A DNA stretch of 64,000 nt from positions 1 through 64,000 of the forward strand of contig JACJWG010000020.1 of NCBI GenBank assembly GCA_020637235.1, written 5' to 3'. The notes beneath the pieces are model-generated. The model saw only the letters and a program-made list of their open reading frames with translations, ran no database searches and had not been told where the DNA came from. Below, in pieces: positions 32,963 through 41,901 of the stretch (the first letter of the stretch is position 1; each line of letters opens with the position of its first letter). A program made the translations under genes and the position numbers. Source of the stretch: Acidimicrobiaceae bacterium (lineage in GTDB: Bacteria > Actinomycetota > Acidimicrobiia > Acidimicrobiales > Ilumatobacteraceae).

Positions 32963-34024
32963 TCAGGTCGTGCGACGGCGGGCGCGGGTGACCTCGTACG
33001 TGGCGAGGGCGGCGGCGGCCGACACGTTCAGGCTCGACAGGCGACCGAGCATCGGGATGCTCACGATCATGTCGCAGCGCTCGCGCACGAGGCGCGACAG
33101 ACCCGCGCCTTCGGCGCCCATCACGATGCAGATGCCGTCGGTGGCGAGCTCGCCCAGGTCGAACAGCTCGCGGTCGGCCTCGTCGGCGAGGCCCACCACC
33201 CAGATCCCCTGGTCGCGCAGCGTGGTGAGTGCACTCGGCAGACCGCCCACCATCACCATCGGCACGTACTCGACGGCACCGGCGGCCGCCTTGGCGACCG
33301 TGGGCGTGACGTGCACGGCCCGGTGCCGGGGCAACAGCACGCCCTGCACACCGGCACCCTCGCAGCTGCGCAGCAGCGCACCGAGGTTGCCGGGATCGGT
33401 CACCCCGTCGACGGCGACGAGGAACGGCGCCGGCCGCCCCGGTGAGCGGCGCACGAGGTCGGCGAGGTCGGCCTCGGGCACGCCGTTGGCGTAGGCGATG
33501 ATCCCCTGCGGCGCCTCGCTGCGCGCCGCGGCCTCCAGGCGCTTGCGCGCCACGTGCTGAACCGGCACCCGCTCGTGGCTCGCGATGTCGACGATGTCCT
33601 GCACCGTCTCGTTGTCGTCGAGGTCGCTCGCGATCCAGATCTCGCGCACCCGCCGCCGGCCGGCGAGCAGCAATTCGCGCACCGCCTGACGCCCCTCGAT
33701 CTGTTCACCGCCGAGTGTCTTCTCGGGCTTGCGTGCCGGGGCGCCCGTGGGCGACACCTTGCCGGTGCGACCCTGGCCCCGCGACGCGAACTTCGTCGAG
33801 CCGCCGCGCGGACCGCCACCCGCCGCGGCCGACGAACGTCCTCCCGACCCGGCACCACCGCCGGCACGGCCGCCCGAGCGGGCACCACCCGCCGACGAGG
33901 ACGCGCTCGCACTGCGGGCAGCCCCGCGACCCGCACCGGCACCGCCCTTGCCGCCGGCTCCCTTGGCCCCGACACCCTTCCCGCCTCGTTTCGTGCTGCT
34001 GCCCTTCGACGACGTCGGTTTCAC
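32963..34024 (-). CDS. rlmB: 23S rRNA 2'-O-methyltransferase (RlmB/TrmH family) with long low-complexity N-terminus
   Basis: 353 aa from GTG at 34024 (GTGA overlap with ispF). Residues 1-105 are a disordered, basic Gly/Ala/Ser/Lys/Arg tail. Residues about 108-180 are the SpoU substrate-binding domain ('GEQIEGRQAVRELLLAGRRR'). The rest is the knotted SPOUT fold with 'LVAVDGVTDPGNLGALLRSC', 'VMGAEGAGLSRLVRERCD' and 'IPMLGRLSSLNVSAAAAL'. It probably methylates G2251 of 23S rRNA (E. coli numbering), by analogy with RlmB. The ispD-ispF-rlmB order matches the actinobacterial arrangement, though cysS is missing. Confidence 0.9.
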   Translation of the reverse strand: MKPTSSKGSSTKRGGKGVGAKGAGGKGGAGAGRGAARSASASSSAGGARSGGRAGGGAGSGGRSSAAAGGGPRGGSTKFASRGQGRTGKVSPTGAPARKPEKTLGGEQIEGRQAVRELLLAGRRRVREIWIASDLDDNETVQDIVDIASHERVPVQHVARKRLEAAARSEAPQGIIAYANGVPEADLADLVRRSPGRPAPFLVAVDGVTDPGNLGALLRSCEGAGVQGVLLPRHRAVHVTPTVAKAAAGAVEYVPMVMVGGLPSALTTLRDQGIWVVGLADEADRELFDLGELATDGICIVMGAEGAGLSRLVRERCDMIVSIPMLGRLSSLNVSAAAALATYEVTRARRRTT

Positions 34025-34506
34025 GGCTGCTCCTCGCGGTGGATCACGGCCACCGCCCACGCGGCGATGCCCTCACGGCGTCCCAGTGTGCCGAGTCCTT
34101 CGGCGCGTCGCCCCTTCACCGTCACCGGGGCACCGGCCGCGTCGCTCAGGTTGGCCTGCATCTCGGCCTTGCGCGGGGCCAGCTTCGGCGCCTCGCACAC
34201 CACCGCGCAGTCGACGTTGCCGATCCGCCATCCCTCGGCGCGCAGCAGCCCGGCCACGTGCCGGACGATCACCAGCGAGTCGACGCCCTGCCACTGCGGA
34301 TCGGTGTCGGGGAAGTGCTCGCCGATGTCGCCCAGCCCGGCCGCGCCCAGCAGCGCGTCGGCGACGGCGTGCGCCGGCACGTCGGCATCGCTGTGGCCCA
34401 CCAGCCCCCGTTCGCCGGCAAAGACGACGCCGCCGAGCACGAGCACCCGTTCGGGATCGTCGCTGAAACGATGGATGTCGAATCCCTGTCCCACCCGAAC
34501 GTTCAT
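34021..34506 (-). CDS. ispF: 2-C-methyl-D-erythritol 2,4-cyclodiphosphate synthase IspF
   Basis: 161 aa from ATG at 34506. Family motifs: 'VGQGFDIHRFSDD' (metal-binding Asp-x-His), 'GLVGHSDADVPAHAVADALL', 'DIGEHFPDTDPQW' and 'GRREGIAAWAVAVI'. It makes the cyclic diphosphate in the MEP isoprenoid pathway. It overlaps ispD upstream (ATGA) and rlmB downstream (GTGA), so the three are one translational unit. Confidence 0.97.
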   Translation of the reverse strand: MNVRVGQGFDIHRFSDDPERVLVLGGVVFAGERGLVGHSDADVPAHAVADALLGAAGLGDIGEHFPDTDPQWQGVDSLVIVRHVAGLLRAEGWRIGNVDCAVVCEAPKLAPRKAEMQANLSDAAGAPVTVKGRRAEGLGTLGRREGIAAWAVAVIHREEQP

Positions 34507-35213
34507 CCCGATTCCCCCGTCGCTGCCCGGTCCTGCCCCGCCACCACCTGGCGGGCCCAGTCGAGGTCGGCCGGGTGCGTGATCTTGCGATTGTCGGCCT
34601 CGCCGGGCACCACCACCACTCGCCCGCCGATCGCCTCGACGAGCGACGCGTCGTCGGTGCCGTCGCGGCCGGACGCGTGCGCACGCCGCAACGTCTCGGC
34701 CCGGAACGCCTGCGGGGTCTGCACGGCACGAAGGGCGTCGCGCGACGGGGTGGACACCACCACCCCCTCGGCGTCGACGACCTTGATCGTGTCGGTGACG
34801 ACCACGCCCGGAATCGCCCCGTCGGCGCCGGCGACCACGGCGTCGACCACCGCCGAGTACAGCCCCGGCGTCGCGAACGGGCGCGCTGCGTCGTGGACGC
34901 ACACCACCGTCGCGCCATCCGGCACGACGTCGAGACCGGCGCGCACCGATGCGGCGCGAGACGCACCGCCGGCGACCACCACGTCGGCGGCGCACGCCCG
35001 GGACTCGCCGGCGACGTCGCCGGCCGGGACCACCACGACCACCCCCGCCGACGCCCCCGCCGCCACCCGGACCGATCGGTCGAGGACTCGTTCGACACCG
35101 AGCGACTCGTACTGCTTCGGCCGTCCGAACCGGTTGCCCGAACCGCCGGCCACCACGATCGTCCACACCGTCTCGCCGGTCGCGCCGACAATTGCGGGTT
35201 CGGCGCTGGTCAC
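34503..35213 (-). CDS. ispD: 2-C-methyl-D-erythritol 4-phosphate cytidylyltransferase IspD
   Basis: 236 aa from GTG at 35213; GTG at 35168 (VWTIVVAGGSGNRFG) is the other candidate. Nucleotidyltransferase start 'IVVAGGSGNRFGRPKQYESL', then 'VVVCVHDAARPFATPGLYSA', 'PGVVVTDTIKVVD', 'VQTPQAFRAETLRRAH' and 'TDDASLVEAIGGRVVVVPG'. It couples CTP to methylerythritol phosphate in the MEP pathway. carD, often upstream of ispD in actinobacteria, is absent; a Crp-type gene is divergent 30 bp away. Confidence 0.95.
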   Translation of the reverse strand: MTSAEPAIVGATGETVWTIVVAGGSGNRFGRPKQYESLGVERVLDRSVRVAAGASAGVVVVVPAGDVAGESRACAADVVVAGGASRAASVRAGLDVVPDGATVVCVHDAARPFATPGLYSAVVDAVVAGADGAIPGVVVTDTIKVVDAEGVVVSTPSRDALRAVQTPQAFRAETLRRAHASGRDGTDDASLVEAIGGRVVVVPGEADNRKITHPADLDWARQVVAGQDRAATGESG

Positions 35214-35243
35214 GTCGAGCGAGGGTAGTACGGTGGCTGCCGC

Positions 35244-35906
35244 ATGGCCCACGAGGAACTCCTGGCGTCGACCGAATTCTTCGCCGACGCGACCCCAGAG
35301 GTGATCGCCACCATCGCGGCCGCCGGCACCGAGCGTCAGCTCGTGCGAGGCGACGTGCTGTTCAAGGAAGGCGACGACGCCGATGCGCTCTACGTCGTCA
35401 CCCGCGGCCGCCTCGCCATCGCGATCGCGAACCCGATCGACCACCGAGAGACCGTGGTGTCGCTCATGGAGCCGGGCGACCTGTTCGGCGAGATGGCGAT
35501 GCTCGACGACGGCCCGCGCTCGGCCATGGCCCGCGCGCTCGAGCCGTCGGCGGTGGTGTCGATCCCGTATGCAGCGGTCCTCACCGAGTTCCGCGCCCAG
35601 CCGACGATGCTGTGGGGCGTGACACGGCTGCTCGCGAAGCGCCTGCGGGTGATGGACGAGAACCTCGCCGACAGCGTGTTCCTCGACGTCACCGGTCGCA
35701 CCGCGAAGCGGCTGCTCGAGCTGAGCGAGGGCGCCGACGAGTTCACGTTGCCGGTCACCCAGGAAGAGCTCGCCGGCATGGTGGGCGCCAGTCGCGAGCG
35801 GGTGAACAAGGCGATCGCGAGCTTCATCCGCCTCGGCTGGATCGATCAGCACGAGCGCCGGTACACGATCCTGAAGCGCCAGAGCCTCGAGATCCGCGCT
35901 CGCTAG
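35244..35906 (+). CDS. Crp/Fnr family transcriptional regulator
   Basis: 220 aa from ATG at 35244. Cyclic-nucleotide-binding domain in residues about 10-120: 'VRGDVLFKEGDDADALYVVT' and 'GDLFGEMAMLDDGPRSAMAR', which carries the Glu and Arg-Ser of the phosphate-binding cassette, so cAMP-type binding is possible. The helix-turn-helix is 'VTQEELAGMVGASRERVNKA'. It resembles mycobacterial CRP/Cmr proteins. There is no Fe-S Cys cluster of Fnr type. It is divergent from ispD. Confidence 0.92.
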   Translation: MAHEELLASTEFFADATPEVIATIAAAGTERQLVRGDVLFKEGDDADALYVVTRGRLAIAIANPIDHRETVVSLMEPGDLFGEMAMLDDGPRSAMARALEPSAVVSIPYAAVLTEFRAQPTMLWGVTRLLAKRLRVMDENLADSVFLDVTGRTAKRLLELSEGADEFTLPVTQEELAGMVGASRERVNKAIASFIRLGWIDQHERRYTILKRQSLEIRAR

Positions 35907-35912
35907 CCGGTC

Positions 35913-36668
35913 TCACGCGTCGCGCGTGGAGACGCTCCAGGCGCCGAACGCACCGACGGCGACGGTGACGGCCAGGAAGTAGGCGCCGCCCGTCCAACGG
36001 CCGAGGGTGTCGCTCGCCGCACTCGAGTCGGTGTTGCTGAGCGCCAGCCCGCTCTGGTACGGCAACCACTTGCCCGCGTCCTCGATCCCGGCGGCGAACA
36101 AGATGCCGGCCACGAGGCCCTCGGCCACGAGCGGCCAGAGGATGAGCACGGCGACCGCGGCCGGCGTGCTGCGGATGAGCATCCCGAGGCCGAGGCCGAG
36201 CAGCGACACGATCGCAGCGAACACGACCACGCCCACCATGCCCATCCGAGCGTCGCCCGCTGGCAGCGAGACGTCGCCGTCGCGGCCGTTCAGCAGCGTG
36301 GCCCCGAGCGCGAACGAGACGACGACGACCGCGGCGCCCACCGCCGCACCGACGGCGATCGACAGCACCGCCTTGGCCGAGATCACGCGCATGCGTCTGG
36401 GGGTCGCAGCGAACGTCGGGCGGATCGTGTTGAAGCCGAACTCGCTCGTGATGCCGGCAGCGGCCATCACCCCGAGGAGCATGCCGGTGATGATCGAGGT
36501 GCCCGACACGAGCGACGCGAGGTCGCCACCGTCCATGTCGTCGGCGTCGATCAACAACGCGGTGAGCCCGACGATCACCAGCGGGAACGCGACGGCGATG
36601 ATCGTCAGCACCCCGTTCATCCGGACCGTGCGGAACTTGATCCATTCGCTACGCAGGGTGGCGATCAT
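35913..36668 (-). CDS. ABC-2 type transporter permease
   Basis: 251 aa from ATG at 36668 (MIATLRSEWIKFRTVR), overlapping the ATPase gene by 4 bp. Six hydrophobic segments. The opening 'LRSEWIKFRTVRMNGVLTII' is the hallmark of actinobacterial ABC-2 export subunits. With the ATPase encoded upstream it forms an exporter of unknown substrate; such pairs often give tolerance to drugs or peptides. Confidence 0.88.
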   Translation of the reverse strand: MIATLRSEWIKFRTVRMNGVLTIIAVAFPLVIVGLTALLIDADDMDGGDLASLVSGTSIITGMLLGVMAAAGITSEFGFNTIRPTFAATPRRMRVISAKAVLSIAVGAAVGAAVVVVSFALGATLLNGRDGDVSLPAGDARMGMVGVVVFAAIVSLLGLGLGMLIRSTPAAVAVLILWPLVAEGLVAGILFAAGIEDAGKWLPYQSGLALSNTDSSAASDTLGRWTGGAYFLAVTVAVGAFGAWSVSTRDA

Positions 36669-37576
36669 CGCAGCGCTCCCGCCTGGTACTCCTGCACGTT
36701 CTCGGTGGCTTTCAAGAAGGCGTCCTCCAGCGAACCGGTCTGGTTCGACAACTCGTGCAGCACCACCTGGTGGCGTGCCGCGAGCTCGCCCACCTCGGCG
36801 GCACTGGGTCCTCGCACCTCGATCGTCGTGTCGTCGACGGCCTGCACCGTCGCACCTCCGGCCTGCAGCATCTCGCCGAGTTGCTGCGCGCGGGGACTCG
36901 TCACCTTCACCCAGCGATCCCCGTAGCGCTGCACGAGCTCGTCGACCGTGCACTGCTCGATGAGCTGCCCTTTGCCGATCACCACCAGATCGTTGGCCAT
37001 GAGCGCCATCTCCGACAGTAGGTGGCTGCTCACCAGCACGGTCTTGCCCTGGCCGGCGAGGAAGCGGAGCACGTCGCGGATCCAGCGGATGCCCTCGGGG
37101 TCGAGCCCGTTGGCGGGCTCGTCGAGGATCACGGTACCGGGGTCACCGAGCAGCACCCCGGCGAGGCCGAGCCGTTGCTTCATGCCGAGCGAGTACGTGC
37201 GCACCCGTTTGCCACCCGCGTCGGCGAGCCCGACGGTGGACAGCGCGTCGTCGGCGCGCGACAACGGCAGGCCGTTCGACGCGGCCAACCACCGCAGGTG
37301 GTTGCGTCCGGAACGACCGGGGTGCACGTACCCGGCGTCGAGCAGCGCACCCACCTCGTGCAGCGGATGCTCGAGCTGCTGGTACGGCCGTCCCCCGAAC
37401 GTGGCGCCACCGGCATCGGGCAGATCGAGGCCGAGCATGCAGCGCATCGAGGTGCTCTTGCCCGACCCGTTGGGACCGAGGAACCCGGTCACCCGTCCCG
37501 GACGCACGTCGAAGCTGAGGTTGGCGACGGCGAACTTGGAGCCGAAACGCTTGGTCAACCCGTTGACGGAGATCAC
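36665..37576 (-). CDS. ABC transporter ATPase (drug/peptide exporter type)
   Basis: 303 aa from ATG at 37576. Walker A GPNGSGKS at about residues 35-42, signature 'YSLGMKQRLGLAGVLLGDP', Walker B 'VILDEPANGLDPEGI', switch 'VLVSSHLLSEM'. A C-terminal domain of about 85 residues follows, as in DrrA/BcrA-type exporters. It is translationally coupled to the permease at 35913. Confidence 0.93.
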   Translation of the reverse strand: MISVNGLTKRFGSKFAVANLSFDVRPGRVTGFLGPNGSGKSTSMRCMLGLDLPDAGGATFGGRPYQQLEHPLHEVGALLDAGYVHPGRSGRNHLRWLAASNGLPLSRADDALSTVGLADAGGKRVRTYSLGMKQRLGLAGVLLGDPGTVILDEPANGLDPEGIRWIRDVLRFLAGQGKTVLVSSHLLSEMALMANDLVVIGKGQLIEQCTVDELVQRYGDRWVKVTSPRAQQLGEMLQAGGATVQAVDDTTIEVRGPSAAEVGELAARHQVVLHELSNQTGSLEDAFLKATENVQEYQAGALR

Positions 37577-37631
37577 GACGAGCAGTCTTCCATTCTCACC
37601 GCGGGCGCGAGCGCAACCGCCGGCGACCCGC

Positions 37632-38537
37632 TCAGCCGCTCGACGCCTGGCTCGCGATGAACGCCTTGGCGAGCACGTCGGCGGACTCGCCGGCCTCGAG
37701 CTTCACGAGGAGGGCGCGCAGCGTCTCGGGCGTGAGCAACGAGTCGATCTGCGTGACGACGGCGACGGCCTCCGGTGTCGCCGCCACGGCCTGCCACAGC
37801 GGCACGACTGCATCGACCGGCGCGGCGCCGAGGTCGTCGGTCAACGGCAACAGTCCGAGCGTGGTGATCGTCGGCTCGAGGCCCGACATCACGCCGCAGT
37901 CGACGTCGCCCGCGGCGACGGCGGCGGCCACGTCGCCGTCGGTGTCGCCGCTCGCGGTGAACGCGAACGAGGTGTCGTAGCTGGTGTTCAGCAGCTCGAG
38001 GCCGAACGCGGCGGAGGTCTCGAACGCGGCGGTGCCACCGAGGGTGACCTCGTCGGCGACCTCGGCGAGTCCGCTCAGATCGGTGAGCTCGAACTCGTCG
38101 ATCGTCGACGTGCTGCAGGCCACCACCTGGGTGACGGTGGCGCTCGACGAGCCACTGACCGACTGCTCGGCCGGCAGCGCCTCGTTGATCGCTGCGAGCT
38201 GATCGGTGGTGGTGGCCGGGATGTCGGTCACGCCGAGCCGCTCGAGCAGGCCCACCGTGGTCTCGGGGAAGAACTGCACCGTGCCGGCGGCGAGCTGTTG
38301 GTGGAGCACGTCGAGCGACTCGACGGGATCCTTGCGACCCACGCGCACACCGGCGTTCTCCATGCCCTGGCCGTAGATCTCGGCCAGCAGCTGGCTCAGC
38401 GGCTCGGTGGTCCGCCCGACGTTGACGGTGGGCGTCACGGGCACCTCGACGGCGTCGGCCTCGTCGTCGCCACCGCACGCGGCGAGCAACAGGGCACCGA
38501 CGAGCGACAGACCGAGCGCGATGCGGGTGGATCTCAC
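37632..38537 (-). CDS. Glycine betaine/osmoprotectant-type ABC substrate-binding lipoprotein (OpuAC-like)
   Basis: 301 aa from GTG at 38537, supported by a strong GGAGG seven bases upstream. Lipoprotein signal peptide with lipobox LAAC (Cys21). The rest matches the OpuAC/ProX-like class: 'PLSQLLAEIYGQGMENAGVR', 'GTVQFFPETTVGLLERLG' and 'CGVMSGLEPTITTLGLLPL'. No choline/betaine permease gene is adjacent, so its partner must lie elsewhere. The genes to its right are an unrelated oxidoreductase and its left neighbour is the ABC-2 exporter. Confidence 0.82.
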   Translation of the reverse strand: MRSTRIALGLSLVGALLLAACGGDDEADAVEVPVTPTVNVGRTTEPLSQLLAEIYGQGMENAGVRVGRKDPVESLDVLHQQLAAGTVQFFPETTVGLLERLGVTDIPATTTDQLAAINEALPAEQSVSGSSSATVTQVVACSTSTIDEFELTDLSGLAEVADEVTLGGTAAFETSAAFGLELLNTSYDTSFAFTASGDTDGDVAAAVAAGDVDCGVMSGLEPTITTLGLLPLTDDLGAAPVDAVVPLWQAVAATPEAVAVVTQIDSLLTPETLRALLVKLEAGESADVLAKAFIASQASSG

Positions 38538-38655
38538 CAGTTCCTCCTGGAACGACGAACGAGGTTCGACGGTCGGGGCTCGGCGAACCGGATGTCCGCC
38601 GACGACGGGGCGCCATCGTAGGTGCCCGTCGTGCAGAACGGACTGCACGCGCCGC

Positions 38656-39657
38656 TCAGATGCCCCCGGCGAAGGTGTCGATCATCAGGTGCACGTCGTC
38701 GCCGAGCGGATACAGGATCGGGCACGTGCAGCCGTTGGCGACGTACTCGCCCACCTTCTCGCGCACCTCGTCGGGCTCGCCGGACGCCGTGATCATCTGC
38801 ACGATGTCGTCCGGGACGAGCTTGCTGGCCGCGACGACCTCGTCGTGGGTGGCCGGCCAGGTGAGCACCTCGCCGATCTCGTCGAGCAGCTCCTGAGGCA
38901 CGCCGGACGCCTTCATGATGTGCGGCTGCTGACCGAGGTACTGGGTGACGAGCAGACGCGCCCCGTCGAGTGCCGCCGCCCGGTCGGTGTCGACGCTGCA
39001 CACCACCAGCTGCGGCCGGTCGATCTGGTCGATCGTGCGGCCGGCCTTGGCCGCGCCCCGCTCGAGCGCGGCGATCGCGTCGCGGTTGTACGCCGGCGAC
39101 ACCAGGTAGTTGAGCACGGCCCCGTCGGCGATCTCGCCGGTGAGCTCCATCATCTGCATGCCCGTGGCGCCGATGTAGATCGGCACGTCCTTCGGCCGGC
39201 GCTCCTGGTACACGTAGTCGAGCTCCACGCCGTCGAGGTGGGCGAAGTGTCCGTCGAAGGTGACCGTCTCGTTGGCGAGCAGCGCGCGCACCACGTGCAC
39301 CACCTCACGCATCACCGTGAGGGGACGCTCGCGGTGGATGCCCACCTTCGACGCGAGCGGGTCCCACCAGGCCCCGAGCCCGCAGATGATGCGCCCGGGG
39401 GCGAGGTCGTCGAGCGTGGAGAACGTGCTCGCCAGACGGGCCGGGTTGCGCGTCCAGATGTCGATCACCCCGCTGCCCACCTTGATCCGGTCGGTACTCG
39501 CTGCGAACGCCGCCATCGGCACGACCGCATCGCGCACGAGGCGGCTGTCGGCCTGCCACACGGCGTCGAACCCCTGCGCCTCGGCGTGGCGGACGAGCTC
39601 GATGCCCTCGCGGATGGCGTGTGCGTCCTGCAGGTACAGCGCGACCGGAGTGCTCAT
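38656..39657 (-). CDS. LLM-class (F420-dependent type) flavin oxidoreductase
   Basis: 333 aa from ATG at 39657. Luciferase-like TIM barrel: 'RHAEAQGFDAVWQADSRLVR', 'ASTDRIKVGSGVIDIWTRNP', 'GLGAWWDPLASKVGIHRERP', 'VPIYIGATGMQMMELTGEIA' and 'GEPDEVREKVGEYVANGCT'. The pattern is that of F420-dependent enzymes such as methylene-H4MPT reductase-like proteins of actinobacteria. The substrate is unknown. A 15-bp palindrome just upstream (39676-39690) is shared with the molybdenum hydroxylase gene, hinting at a common regulator. Confidence 0.88.
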   Translation of the reverse strand: MSTPVALYLQDAHAIREGIELVRHAEAQGFDAVWQADSRLVRDAVVPMAAFAASTDRIKVGSGVIDIWTRNPARLASTFSTLDDLAPGRIICGLGAWWDPLASKVGIHRERPLTVMREVVHVVRALLANETVTFDGHFAHLDGVELDYVYQERRPKDVPIYIGATGMQMMELTGEIADGAVLNYLVSPAYNRDAIAALERGAAKAGRTIDQIDRPQLVVCSVDTDRAAALDGARLLVTQYLGQQPHIMKASGVPQELLDEIGEVLTWPATHDEVVAASKLVPDDIVQMITASGEPDEVREKVGEYVANGCTCPILYPLGDDVHLMIDTFAGGI

Positions 39658-39675
39658 GCGCCGGAGCGTACTCGC

Positions 39676-39690
39676 TTGACGTTTTGTCAA
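39676..39690. promoter_or_regulatory. Palindrome TTGACGTTTTGTCAA, putative operator
   Basis: TTGAC-N5-GTCAA, extending to CTTGAC/GTCAAG, lies 19-33 bp before the start of the LLM oxidoreductase gene, in the gap after the amidohydrolase stop. The same palindrome with a one-base change in the spacer stands at 44511-44525. It has the size and symmetry of a TetR-type or similar dimer site. Confidence 0.6.
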
Positions 39691-39703
39691 GGCCGTGGCC
39701 CCG

Positions 39704-40726
39704 TCACAGCTGTGTGAACAGCCGCCGTGCCTGCTCGGTCGCCTTGGCGCGCACCTCGTCGAGATCGACCCGGGTCGGTCGTCCGTCGCGGAGCAGCACC
39801 TCGCCGTCGCCGGAGACGACGTCGATCGCGCGGATGCCGGGGGTGAACGCGACGTGCCATGCCGAGTCGGCGTGGTCGTAGCTCCAGCGCACGCGATCGG
39901 TGCGCGCCTCGGGGAAGAACCGGTACCCCTCTTCGAGCCACGTCCACACCGTGTCGGGTGTGGCCGTGACGTCGTGGGCGCGCAGCGCGACGTAGGCGAG
40001 GCGCAACTCCTCGAGCATGTCGGCGCCGATGCCGTCGGTGCCGAGCACCACGGGGTTGGCCCACGCAGTCGGGCGGGCGTACCCGACGGCGTTGTTCATG
40101 TTGCTGCGCGGGTTGTGCGCGATCGTGCCGGCGAGCGGTCGGTCGAGGTGCACGCAGTGCACGATCAGCCAGTCGTCGGCGGCGAGTGCGGCGAGGCGCT
40201 CGCCCGCCGCCACGTCGTCGACTCCTTCGGCGACGTGGATGTGCACGCCGACACCCGTCCGGCGGGCCAGATCGGCTGCGGCCTCCAGCGTGGCGTCGTC
40301 GCAGGTGAACGCCGCGTGCACACCCACCATCCCGCGTCCGCCGGCGCGTAGGAAGCGCTCGTTCTCCGCGAGGCCGCGGCGGGCACCGTCGGGGCCGTGA
40401 CGATCGGTGACGCCGTACGCACAGCTGACGCGCACGCCTACCTCGGCGCAGGCCTCGGCGATCACGTCGAGGCTGCCCTCGATCGCGTTCGGGCTCTCGT
40501 GGTGGTCGACGATCGCCGTGGTGCCGCACTGCAGCGCCTCCACCGCGCCGAGCATCGCACTCCACCGCAGCATCTCGAGATCGAGTGCCGTGTCGAGCCG
40601 CCACCAGATCTGCTCGAGGATGCTGCGGAAGTCGGTGGGCTGCACGGGCGGTGCCGGCATGCCGCGTGCCAGTGCGGAGTACAGGTGGTGGTGCCCACAG
40701 ACGAGGCCGGGGGTCGTGTCGCTCAT
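39704..40726 (-). CDS. Amidohydrolase (SsnA/chlorohydrolase-like) lacking the N-terminal segment
   Basis: 340 aa from ATG at 40726 (or ATG at 40735). The metal site is complete: His-x-His in 'TPGLVCGHHHLYSALARGM', His in 'GVHIHVAEGVDDV', His in 'WLIVHCVHLDRPL' and Asp in 'VVLGTDGIGADMLEEL'. The family usually has about 50 residues before the first motif that form half of a beta-sandwich; here the protein begins right at it, and the upstream frame does not look like protein. The C-terminal strand region ('EVLLRDGRPTRVDLDEVRAK') is kept. It is a deaminase or dechlorinase-type enzyme of unknown substrate. Confidence 0.82.
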   Translation of the reverse strand: MSDTTPGLVCGHHHLYSALARGMPAPPVQPTDFRSILEQIWWRLDTALDLEMLRWSAMLGAVEALQCGTTAIVDHHESPNAIEGSLDVIAEACAEVGVRVSCAYGVTDRHGPDGARRGLAENERFLRAGGRGMVGVHAAFTCDDATLEAAADLARRTGVGVHIHVAEGVDDVAAGERLAALAADDWLIVHCVHLDRPLAGTIAHNPRSNMNNAVGYARPTAWANPVVLGTDGIGADMLEELRLAYVALRAHDVTATPDTVWTWLEEGYRFFPEARTDRVRWSYDHADSAWHVAFTPGIRAIDVVSGDGEVLLRDGRPTRVDLDEVRAKATEQARRLFTQL

Positions 40727-40764
40727 CGACCCCATCGTGCCAGCACGCGCGTGGTGAGTGCGGC

Positions 40765-41871
40765 TCAGTCGGTGACGCACACGGCGGCGAGGCTCGCGAT
40801 CGCCGTGGTGCGTCGCGGCGTACGTACCTCGTTGCGGTCGAGGCCGTTGGTGCAGTACCCGAGGCTCAGACCCGTGACCGGGTCGCCCCAGGCGATCTGC
40901 CCCTTGGCACCGTTGTGGCCGACGGCTCCCGGCGACACCGTGCGGCCCATGCCGCGGAGGTTGGCCTTGCCGTCGCTGCCCGCCTGGATCAGGCCGAGCG
41001 TCCGATTCGCGGCGAGACCCGTCACGCGCTCCGGGAGTGAGTTGCGCACGTTCGTCGTGGCGTCGAGGTGCACGTCGGGCCGCCACATCTCGCCCGGGTT
41101 GTGCAACACCGCTTGGTAGAACAGCGCCAGATCGGCGGCGCGCATCACGCCGCCGGCGCCGGGTACCCCCACCCGCTGCAACGCCGGTTCGTCGAAGCTG
41201 AGCAGCAATTCGTCGGTCACCTCACCCACGTCGAGTTCGGGCACCCCGAACACGGCCATCAGCTCGTCACGGGTGGCCGGCTCGCCGACGAGCTCGAGCC
41301 CGGCGGCGCGGTGCGGGACGTCGCCGAGCACCCGCGGGAGTCCGGCGGGGTCGGTGACACGCTGTTGCACCACGGTGCGGAAATCGGTGCCGGCCACGCG
41401 TTCGATGATCTCGGCCAGCACCCAGTGCGCGCTCGTCGGGTGGTACTCCCAGGTCGAGCCGGGCGCCCAGTTGAGCCGCCAGCGCGCGAACGCTGCGGTG
41501 CGCCCCTCGCTCGTGTCGCCGTCGATCGGCCGCAGCGGTGCAGCGGGGAACCCGCTGGTGTGCAGCATCACCTGCTCGACGGTGACGGCGTCCTTGCCGT
41601 TCGACGCGAACTCGGGCACGTACGCGGCCACCGGTTCGGCGACGTCGACGAGCCCGTCGCCGATCATCGACCACATCGCCGCAGCGACGAACGCCTTGGT
41701 GGCCGAGTACACGACGTAGCGCGTGTCGTCGGTGGCGTCGCCGTAGGACTCGAACACGATCAGCTCGCCGTCGCGGGCGAGCGCGATCTGCGCCGACGGC
41801 AGCAGACCGTCGTCGACCTCGCGGCGCGCACGCTCGAGCAACCGTCGGACGGCGTCGTGGTCGATCCTCAC
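40765..41871 (-). CDS. Beta-lactamase-fold serine hydrolase (class C/EstB-like)
   Basis: 368 aa from GTG at 41871. The SxxK catalytic motif is SATK ('YVVYSATKAFVAAAMWSM', about residue 57), the Tyr motif is in 'STWEYHPTSAHWVLAE' (about 142), and the third box is 'GAVGHNGAKGQIAWGDP' near 333. There is no signal peptide, so it is cytoplasmic and more likely an esterase or amidase than an antibiotic-resistance enzyme. It lies between the amidohydrolase and the molybdenum hydroxylase genes on the same strand with small gaps, consistent with one catabolic operon. Confidence 0.87.
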   Translation of the reverse strand: MRIDHDAVRRLLERARREVDDGLLPSAQIALARDGELIVFESYGDATDDTRYVVYSATKAFVAAAMWSMIGDGLVDVAEPVAAYVPEFASNGKDAVTVEQVMLHTSGFPAAPLRPIDGDTSEGRTAAFARWRLNWAPGSTWEYHPTSAHWVLAEIIERVAGTDFRTVVQQRVTDPAGLPRVLGDVPHRAAGLELVGEPATRDELMAVFGVPELDVGEVTDELLLSFDEPALQRVGVPGAGGVMRAADLALFYQAVLHNPGEMWRPDVHLDATTNVRNSLPERVTGLAANRTLGLIQAGSDGKANLRGMGRTVSPGAVGHNGAKGQIAWGDPVTGLSLGYCTNGLDRNEVRTPRRTTAIASLAAVCVTD

Positions 41872-41901
41872 CTGGTACCCCCTGGCCTCGGGCCGACCGC
41901 T

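Noticed and set aside
40765..41871. Antibiotic-resistance beta-lactamase
   Set aside because: No signal peptide, catabolic neighbours and a class C/EstB-like pattern argue for an intracellular esterase or amidase.
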